Source: CAIVVT01 sp963757265 (GTDB lineage Bacteria > Acidobacteriota > Terriglobia > Bryobacterales > Bryobacteraceae). Taken from it: DNA of 64,000 nucleotides. Under the pieces are notes generated by a model. The model was not told the origin of the DNA and searched no databases. It saw only the letters and a list, made by a program, of their open reading frames with translations. The stretch spans positions 2,294,001 through 2,358,000 of the forward strand of contig CAVWRA010000006.1 in NCBI GenBank assembly GCA_963757265.1, written 5' to 3'. Below are positions 19,514-25,678 of this stretch, piece after piece. The translations under genes were made by a program, and so were the position numbers. The stretch's first letter is position 1, and every line of letters starts with the position of its first letter.

Positions 19514-19577
19514 GAGCGACCGTTCCCTTACGGCGAGCGGCTCTGAAACAAGACAACCGACTCCCTTACGGTCGCGG
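19514..19577. repeat. REP-like units left of the IS110 element
   Basis: Two units of the palindromic family seen at 2.5 kb: GACCGTTCCCTTACGG (19517 on) followed by CGGCTCTGAAACAAGAC, then ACCGACTCCCTTACGGT and CGCGG, at which point the IS begins. The rest of 19290-19513 shows no gene. Confidence 0.8.
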
Positions 19578-19740
19578 CTTCCATGAGAAGGCTGCCCCGG
19601 TCAAGGGTTTTTTCTCAAATTCTTTCCTGCCGCTGTTGGCCGACCGACGGGAGGCGCCGCGGCGTCCTCGCGTCTTCCTATTCTCAGCACTGCTCTGTTC
19701 TGCCGCCTGTTCCCGGCAATGCTCTGTTGTCTGTTCCGCC

Positions 19741-19930
19741 ACCGCCGGATCGCCCTGCTTCCATTCGCACTCTTGATGGAGCGGTTTGCTCCGGTGCCAG
19801 TTGGGGTCCTCAATTTCGAACGGGTGCTGCCATCTCTGTGCCGAAGTGGCGCCCCCGTTTCCAGGAACGCTCTTCCGCCGCGACCTCGCAGTCACCCGAA
19901 CCCGGCGATCTGCACCACACTCCAATCCGT
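19741..19930 (-). ncRNA. Putative bridge RNA of the IS110 element
   Basis: The stretch just after the transposase stop codon, read on the transposase strand, contains in order: GGTCGCGGC (19885-19877), matching the left target flank; CAGAG (19838-19834), complementary to core plus right target (CTCTG); TCCATC (19780-19775), matching the left donor side; and ATGGAAG (19764-19758), complementary to core plus right donor end (CTTCCAT). The first pair is enclosed by a stem GGGTGACTGC/GCAGCACCC (19888-19897 with 19822-19830); the second pair lies in a hairpin closed by CCGGA/TCCGG. This is the left-guide/right-guide, target-then-donor order described for IS110 bridge RNAs. RNA ends are guesses, and the donor guides are partly self-complementary, so a plain hairpin is an alternative. 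Confidence 0.65.
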
Positions 19931-21046
19931 TCAAGCCGCCGTTTGTTTCAAACGCGATCGCGCGTTGCTGTTGCGGAGCGGCTCGTAGACTTCGCCCGTG
20001 ACCCACAATCGATGCAGCAGTACGGCCAGTTTCCGCGCCACCGCCACGACGGCCCGTTTCTTCGCATTCTTGCCGCCGCGCACGGCCAGCTTCAGCCCCC
20101 AGCGCCGCAGGTCCGTGTCCGGCCCGCGCCAGCCCAGAATGTAATGCGCGCCCTGCACCAGCATGGTCCGCAGATAGATGTCGCCTTCCTTGGTGATGCG
20201 CAGCTGCGGCTGGCTCTGGCCCGACTCGCTGCGCCTGGGCCGCAGGCCCACGTAGCAGCCCACGTCACGGCTTTTTTGAAAGCGCTCGCGGTCTTCCACC
20301 GTCAAGATAAATGTCAGAGCGATCAAAGTCCCGACTCCGCTCACCTGCTTGAGGAGTTGGGTTTCCGGGTATTGTTCCCGGGCGATCTGCTCCAGTTGCT
20401 GGTCCAACGCGTGGATCTTCACCGTCATCGATTCCACCTGCTCCAGCAGCGGTTTTAGCGCCGCCTGCAAGTCGCCGGGCAGCGCCTCCAGCCGCGCCGT
20501 TCCCAGATTGTCGGCGTCGCAGGCCGGCAGCCGCTCGCCGGTGGCCTTCACCAGTCCGCGCGCCGCGTTGATCAGCGCCGTGCGCGCCTCCACGAGCGTC
20601 GCGCGGACCCGGATCGTCATCAGGTCCCGCTGCGCTTTCGCGCTGCGATGGCGGATCGGATGCAGCAACTGCGGATCGACGCGCGCCAGCCGCGCCAGCG
20701 TCTGCGCATCCAACCGGTCGTCCTTGCGACTGCTGTGGCTGATCAGCCGCACCTGGCGCGCGTTGGCCACGATCACCTCATGGCCCAGCTGGCTCAGCAG
20801 GCGGCTCACCCACGGCGAGTGCGTGCCCACCTCGAGCGCGATCCGGCAGCGCGGCCGCGCGCCGAAGGCCTGGCACAGCCCCTTCTTCGTCGTCGCCGCG
20901 CTGGCCTCCCGCACTACCTCGCCCCGCTCGTTGAGCACGCAATAGCGACTGCTTTTGTCGCCCAGGTCCAGGCCGATCGTGATCGGCCCGCGCGGGCCTG
21001 CGGACTCACCTTTCGGTCTCCGTTTCACAGTGGTATTCTGCTTCAT
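19931..21046 (-). CDS. IS110-family DEDD transposase
   Basis: A 371-residue transposase. The N-terminal RuvC-like domain shows the DEDD set: ITIGLDLGDKSSRY (first D), RIALEVGTHSPW (E) and SRKDDRLDAQTLARLARVD (last D residues). The C-terminal transposase_20 part carries SGVGTLIALTFILTVEDRERF and YVGLRPRRSESGQSQ, the latter containing the predicted catalytic serine. The protein should recombine a circular donor with the target, guided by a bridge RNA. ATG at 21046 with AAGGAG 7 bases upstream is chosen over 21082. The reading frame is intact, so the element may be active. Confidence 0.93.
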   Translation of the reverse strand: MKQNTTVKRRPKGESAGPRGPITIGLDLGDKSSRYCVLNERGEVVREASAATTKKGLCQAFGARPRCRIALEVGTHSPWVSRLLSQLGHEVIVANARQVRLISHSSRKDDRLDAQTLARLARVDPQLLHPIRHRSAKAQRDLMTIRVRATLVEARTALINAARGLVKATGERLPACDADNLGTARLEALPGDLQAALKPLLEQVESMTVKIHALDQQLEQIAREQYPETQLLKQVSGVGTLIALTFILTVEDRERFQKSRDVGCYVGLRPRRSESGQSQPQLRITKEGDIYLRTMLVQGAHYILGWRGPDTDLRRWGLKLAVRGGKNAKKRAVVAVARKLAVLLHRLWVTGEVYEPLRNSNARSRLKQTAA

Positions 21047-21129
21047 GGCCGGTCTCCTTTTGCACTTCGAGTGCGCAACCATTGGGAGCTTAACGCATCC
21101 CGCCGGGGGCCGGCCTTCTCATTCCATCT

Positions 21130-21245
21130 CTGAAACGTGCGGCTCAGAAACGAAGCGACCGGCTCCCTTACGGTCGCGGCTCTGAAACAAGACAACCGGC
21201 TCCCTCACGGTCGCGGCTCTGAAACGCACGGCCGCGGCTCCATCT
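21130..21245. repeat. REP-like units right of the IS110 element
   Basis: The interrupted unit resumes with CTGAAACG, then GACCGGCTCCCTTACGGTC (21157 on) and CCGGCTCCCTCACGGTCG (21196 on), each followed by CGGCTCTGAAAC. These intact copies show what the insertion target looked like. Confidence 0.8.
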
Positions 21246-21270
21246 AGGTGGCCTCACCGGGCGCCGGGCT

Positions 21271-23364
21271 TCAGGGTGAAGAAGACGCGTCGCCGGACAG
21301 TCCGAGCACCTTCAACAGGAAGGCGTATTCGAAGGCGGTCTCGTGGTAGCGCTCATAGCGGCCCGAAGCGCCGAAATGGCCTGCGCCCATGGTGGTCTTG
21401 AGCAGGAGTTGATTGGGGCCGCAATCGAGCGAGCGCAGGCGGGCCACCCACTTGGCCGGTTCCCAGTAGCTGACCCGCGGATCATTCAGGCCCGCGGTCA
21501 CGAGCAGGTGCGGCCAGGCGGCGGGGCGCAGATTGTCATAGGGCGACCAGGCGCGGATGGAGCGGTAGTGCTCCAACTGGGCAGGGTTGCCCCACTCCTC
21601 ATACTCGCCGACGGTCAGCGGCAGGGTGGCATCGGACATCGTATTGAGCACGTCGACGAACGGGACCTTGGCGATGGCCGCGGCGAAGAGGTCCGGCCGC
21701 AAATTGAGCACGGCGCCGATCAGCAGCCCGCCGGCGCTGCCGCCCAGGATGGCGAGAGAACGGGGTCTGGTGTAGCCGGCGGCGATGAGCGCCTCGGCGG
21801 CGGCGATGAAATCCGTGAAGGAGTTCATCTTGTTGGCCATCCGTCCGGCCTCATGCCAGTGCTTGCCCAGGTCGCCGCCGCCGCGAATGTGGGCGATGGC
21901 ATAGACGAAGCCGCGGTCGAGGAGCGAGAGCCGCGCGGGGGAGAAGGCGGGCTCGATGCTGTGGCCGTAGGCGCCGTAGCCATAGAGCAGAGCGGGGTTC
22001 GAACCGTCCATGCGCAGGCCCTGGCGATAAACCAGGGAGATCGGCACTGCGGTACCGTCGGGCGCGCTCGCGTGGATCCGCGCGGTGACGTAGTTGGCCG
22101 GGTCGAAGGCGCCCAGGACCGGCTCGCGTTTCACCAGGGTGAGCGTGCGGGCGCGCAGATCGTAGTCGAAGGCAGTCTCGGGCGTGGTGAGGGAGGAATA
22201 GTGCAGGCGCAGCAGCGAGGTGTCGAAATCGCCGCGCTGCTCCACGCCGACCGAGTAGACGGATTCGGGCAGCGCGACCCGGTGTTCCAGGCCGCTCGCG
22301 AACTCGCGGATACGAATGTGCGGCAGGGCGTCGAAGCGCTCGGTGACGATGAGGAAGCCGGCCAGGGCATCCACGGCTTCGATGGTCACGCCGTCGCGCG
22401 CCGGAATCTCCTCGCGCCAGTTTTCGCGGGCGGGATTGTCCACCGGGGCAGAAACAAGGCGAAAGTTGGGCGCGCCGTCGCTCGTGCGGATGTACCAGCG
22501 GCCGGCGTGATGCGCGGCGTCCATCTCGACGCCCTGAACGCGGGGGACGATCGGTTGGAAGGCGCCTCCGGGCTGATCCGAGCGCAGTGCGCGGACCTCG
22601 GAAGTCGTGTGACTATGGATTTCCAGCAGCAGGAAGGCGCGGTCGCGGGTGCGGCTGAGATCGAGTTCAAACCGCTCGTCGATCTCGTGGTGCAATTCCA
22701 CGTCGCCGGCCGGGTCGTCGCCCAATGTGTGGCGGAAGACCTTGAAAGGCCGGCGCGCGGCGTCCAGGACGTTGTAGAAGAACGTCCGGTTGTCGGCCGC
22801 CCATTGGAGCGAGTAATACGTGTTCGAGATGCGGTCGGGCAGCACGACGCCGGTGCGCAGGTCCTTGACGAAGATCGTGAAATCCTCGTCGCCGACGGTG
22901 TCAACCGACCAGGCCAGCAGCGTGTGATCGGGGCTCGGCTCGAGGACGCCGAGCTGGAAATAGGCGTGGTCCCCGGCCAGGGCATTGGCATCGAGCAGCA
23001 GCTCTTCTGCTCCGCCAGAGGCCACCTTGCGGCAGTACAGCTTGTACTGCTGGCCGGCCAGAGTGCGCGAGTAATACAGCCAGGGCCCGCTGCGCAGCGG
23101 CGCCGAGGAATCGGTTTCCTGAATCCGGCCGACGATTTCGCGGTACAGGCGTTCTTCGAGCTGCGCCGCGTCGCGCATCTGGGCTTTGGTCCAGGCATTC
23201 TCGGCCTCGAGGTAGGCGCGAACCTCGGGGTTGTCTTTTTCGCGCAGCCAGAAGTAGTCGTCCACACGCGTCTCGCCATGTTGGACAATCGTGTTCGCGC
23301 GGCGTGGCGCCATGGGCGGCGCGGCCGGGTCCAGGGCGGGCGGTGGCGTGTTGTGGGGGTCCAT
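21271..23364 (-). CDS. ptrB: Oligopeptidase B (S9A serine peptidase)
   Basis: A 697-residue prolyl-oligopeptidase-family enzyme: N-terminal beta-propeller (about 80-430) and C-terminal alpha/beta-hydrolase domain. The catalytic serine is in ILGGSAGGLLIG, the aspartate in TAGLNDPRVSYWEPAKW and the histidine in MGAGHFGASGRYERYHE. The stretch VPFVDVLNTMSDATLPLTVG followed by EYEEWGNP is diagnostic of oligopeptidase B. It cleaves short peptides after basic residues, normally in the cytoplasm or periplasm; no signal peptide is visible. It is transcribed away from the adjacent Gfo/Idh/MocA gene. Confidence 0.93.
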   Translation of the reverse strand: MDPHNTPPPALDPAAPPMAPRRANTIVQHGETRVDDYFWLREKDNPEVRAYLEAENAWTKAQMRDAAQLEERLYREIVGRIQETDSSAPLRSGPWLYYSRTLAGQQYKLYCRKVASGGAEELLLDANALAGDHAYFQLGVLEPSPDHTLLAWSVDTVGDEDFTIFVKDLRTGVVLPDRISNTYYSLQWAADNRTFFYNVLDAARRPFKVFRHTLGDDPAGDVELHHEIDERFELDLSRTRDRAFLLLEIHSHTTSEVRALRSDQPGGAFQPIVPRVQGVEMDAAHHAGRWYIRTSDGAPNFRLVSAPVDNPARENWREEIPARDGVTIEAVDALAGFLIVTERFDALPHIRIREFASGLEHRVALPESVYSVGVEQRGDFDTSLLRLHYSSLTTPETAFDYDLRARTLTLVKREPVLGAFDPANYVTARIHASAPDGTAVPISLVYRQGLRMDGSNPALLYGYGAYGHSIEPAFSPARLSLLDRGFVYAIAHIRGGGDLGKHWHEAGRMANKMNSFTDFIAAAEALIAAGYTRPRSLAILGGSAGGLLIGAVLNLRPDLFAAAIAKVPFVDVLNTMSDATLPLTVGEYEEWGNPAQLEHYRSIRAWSPYDNLRPAAWPHLLVTAGLNDPRVSYWEPAKWVARLRSLDCGPNQLLLKTTMGAGHFGASGRYERYHETAFEYAFLLKVLGLSGDASSSP

Positions 23365-23505
23365 CCCCTCTTATTCTGACGGTTCGCCAGCGCACGGATG
23401 GCGGCGTGGAGGCATTAGCACTTCGCTTGAGCGCCGGCCGCACAGGTGCGCCGCGACTGGAAGCGTGGTCGGAGTGCAAGCCAGACTGCTAGGATAGCGT
23501 CTGTC

Positions 23506-24516
23506 ATGAGAGTCGCTGTGGTGGGTCTGGGTTTCATGGGTCTGACCCATTTGAAGGGCTGGCGCAACGTGGGGGAGATCGAGATCGCGGCCGTTTCTTC
23601 GGACGATCCGAAGACGCTGGCCGGGGATCTGTCGGGCATCCAGGGCAATCTGGGGGTGAGCGGGGAGAGGTTCGACTTCTCGGCGGCGCGGAAGTACGCG
23701 GATGCGTTTGAGTGTGTCCGCGACGCGGGCGTGGAAGCGGTGGACCTGTGCCTGCCGACGCGTTTGCATGCCCCGGTGGCGCTGGCGGCGCTGGAGGCGG
23801 GCAAGCATGTCCTGGTGGAGAAGCCGATGGGCCTGGATGGCGACGAGTGCGACCGCATGATCGAGGCCGCGGCGAAGGCCGGCCGGGTCCTGATGGCGGC
23901 GCAGGTGCTCAGATTCGCGCCGGCCTACCGGGTGTTGCTCGAGGGCGTCGCCGCAGGGCGCCTGGGGCAGGTCCGCCAGGCGCTGTTCCGGCGGCGCTGC
24001 GCCGCGCCGGCGTGGTCCGTGTGGATGGGCGACCGCGCGCAGAGCGGCGGGGGCGTCTTCGACCTATTGATCCATGATTTCGACATCGCGCTGGCGTGCT
24101 TCGGGCGGCCCGAGGCGGTTTCGGCGTGGGGCGTGGAGGAGTTGAGCCGAGGCCTGGATGTGCTGACGGCACAGTTGCACTATCCGGACATTGCCGGCGT
24201 GACGGTGACCGGAGGCTGGCATCATCCCAAGTCCTATCCGTTCTCCATGGAATACACCGTCTCGGGCGACAACGGCACGCTGGAATACAGCTCCGCCGGG
24301 CGGGAGCCGGCCTTCTATGGAGCGGACGGCACGGAGCACGCCGAGCCACTCGTTGAGGCCGATGGGTATCAGGCCGAAATCGAATACTTCGCTGCGTGCT
24401 GCCGGGCCAACCGGCAGCCCGAGCGCTGCACACCCGCATCCTCGGCACAGGCCGTGCGGGTGGCGCGGCTGGCCGAGCAGGCGCGGGCCCGGAAAGGAGA
24501 ACCGGTGGCATGTTAG
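23506..24516 (+). CDS. Gfo/Idh/MocA-family oxidoreductase
   Basis: A 336-residue NAD(P)-dependent dehydrogenase. MRVAVVGLGFMGLTHLKGW is the dinucleotide-binding turn; HVLVEKPMGLDGDECDRMI contains the family EKP motif; LIHDFDIALACFG follows the catalytic histidine region. No signal peptide, so cytoplasmic. The start at 23506 precedes the Rossmann strand; the upstream in-frame start at 23446 adds an arginine-rich leader that is unlikely. It overlaps the next gene by 7 bases (ATG inside GCATGTTAG), so the two are translationally coupled and probably act on the same sugar or inositol-like substrate. Confidence 0.9.
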   Translation: MRVAVVGLGFMGLTHLKGWRNVGEIEIAAVSSDDPKTLAGDLSGIQGNLGVSGERFDFSAARKYADAFECVRDAGVEAVDLCLPTRLHAPVALAALEAGKHVLVEKPMGLDGDECDRMIEAAAKAGRVLMAAQVLRFAPAYRVLLEGVAAGRLGQVRQALFRRRCAAPAWSVWMGDRAQSGGGVFDLLIHDFDIALACFGRPEAVSAWGVEELSRGLDVLTAQLHYPDIAGVTVTGGWHHPKSYPFSMEYTVSGDNGTLEYSSAGREPAFYGADGTEHAEPLVEADGYQAEIEYFAACCRANRQPERCTPASSAQAVRVARLAEQARARKGEPVAC

Positions 24517-25352
24517 TTTTGAGAGACCTGCGGGTGGGCGTATTTTACTGGATCGGGGAAGACGCCGCGGCGACCGTTCGCGAAATCACGGCGCTGGGCG
24601 TCGAGGTGTGCCAGCTGGCCGTCGTCGGCGAGCGGAAGCTCTCCCCGGAACTCGCCGTGGCGTATCGCCGGGCTCTGGCCGCGGCGGGTCTCGAGGCGGT
24701 CACGATCTTCGCCGCCTACGAGGGCGAAAGCTATGCCGACATTCCCACGGTCATGCGGACCGTCGGATTCATGCCGCGCTCCACGCGCGCCGCGCGCGAG
24801 GCGCGGACGCGGGCAGTGATCGATTTCGGCGCCTCGGCCGGCGTCCCCAGTTTTGGCTGCCACATCGGCTTCGTACCGGAGGAGCGCAACGCCGACTACG
24901 TGGAGGTGCGCGAGGTGGTGCGGCGAATCGCGGACTATGCGGCGAGCCAGGGGATGACGTTCTGCCTGGAGACCGGGCAGGAGCCGGCGCCGCTGCTGCT
25001 CGAGTTCCTCGAGGACGTGGGGCGGCCGAATGTAAAGATCAACTTCGACCCGGCGAACATGGTGCTGTACGGCAGCGGGGAGCCGATCGAGGCCTTCCGG
25101 CTGCTGGCCCCCTACGTGGTCTCCATCCACGGCAAGGACGGCGAGTGGCCCGATCCCGCCACGCCCGGCGCGCTGGGGACCGAGCGGCCGCTGGGCGGCG
25201 GCGCGGTGAATATTGGGAAGTTCGTGCGGACCGTTCGCGATTGCGGATACAGGGGCACGATCAACGTCGAATCGGGCGTTCACGGTGACGAACCGCACCA
25301 TGTGACGCTGCGAACCGCCGTTGAAATGCTGAAGCGATTGCGTGATTGCTGA
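24510..25352 (+). CDS. Sugar isomerase/epimerase-like TIM barrel (AP_endonuc_2)
   Basis: A 280-residue xylose-isomerase-like TIM barrel. Supporting segments are MTFCLETGQEPAPLLLEFL (metal-binding glutamate), NVKINFDPANMVLYG (metal-binding aspartate), YVVSIHGKDGEWPD (histidine and lysine) and INVESGVHG near the end (final glutamate). These match the sugar phosphate isomerase/epimerase family found beside Gfo/Idh/MocA dehydrogenases in inositol- and keto-sugar-type pathways. ATG at 24510 is preceded by AAAGGAGA and overlaps the stop codon of the upstream gene. The specific substrate is unknown. Confidence 0.88.
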   Translation: MLVLRDLRVGVFYWIGEDAAATVREITALGVEVCQLAVVGERKLSPELAVAYRRALAAAGLEAVTIFAAYEGESYADIPTVMRTVGFMPRSTRAAREARTRAVIDFGASAGVPSFGCHIGFVPEERNADYVEVREVVRRIADYAASQGMTFCLETGQEPAPLLLEFLEDVGRPNVKINFDPANMVLYGSGEPIEAFRLLAPYVVSIHGKDGEWPDPATPGALGTERPLGGGAVNIGKFVRTVRDCGYRGTINVESGVHGDEPHHVTLRTAVEMLKRLRDC

Positions 25353-25609
25353 AACCGGGCGAATGGGCGCGCGGCGGCCTGAATTGCCACCCATGCGGGT
25401 CGGATGGATACGCCGGCGCCAAGTCCCGTGCGGTGCGGCCGTAGAGTGCTAAGGCGCGGCGTTTGGAGACCGGCCAGGTCCCCGAACCGTTCCGAGAATT
25501 CCCAAAACCTGTAGCCACCTACTACCAGAAACTGCATTTAGGCGCGCGTGTTACCAGGCGGCGTGGAGGGACGCCCATGTTTCAGGCCCTCATTGTCACA
25601 AGATCGGAA

Positions 25610-25625
25610 TGGCATCCAAGTTGCT
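25610..25625 (+). promoter_or_regulatory. Sigma-54 (-24/-12) promoter
   Basis: TGGCAT-CCAAG-TTGCT matches the sigma-54 consensus, with GG and GC exactly 12 bases apart. It lies 54 bases upstream of the histidine kinase start, predicting a leader of about 40 nt that contains GGAGG at 25658-25662. The operon encodes an NtrC-type activator, so self-activation is plausible. The rest of the 25353-25678 gap shows no gene; no clear upstream activator palindrome was recognised. Confidence 0.72.
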
Positions 25626-25678
25626 AGTCTGAGAGCAAGGAGAAGTGTGCGCCCATTGGAGGAACGCACCGGACCCGG

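Larger units (their letters stand above)
19578..21129 (-). mobile_element. IS110-family (IS1111-like) insertion sequence, complete
   Basis: About 1.55 kb containing one DEDD transposase and a 350-bp non-coding tail. Subterminal inverted repeats ATGAGAAGGC (19583-19592) and GCCTTCTCAT (21113-21122) match perfectly over 10 bases and lie a few bases inside the ends, as in the IS1111 group. Both ends abut a CT dinucleotide (19578-19579 and 21128-21129). Joining the flanks at one CT gives GGTCGCGG-CT-CTGAAAC, identical to intact REP-like units nearby, so the boundaries are well supported. There is no longer target duplication, as expected for this family. Confidence 0.88.

Noticed and set aside
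19566..20006. 146-residue ORF after the transposase
   Set aside because: It overlaps the transposase end and the proposed bridge RNA, is rich in R/S/Q without domain features, and has no ribosome site.
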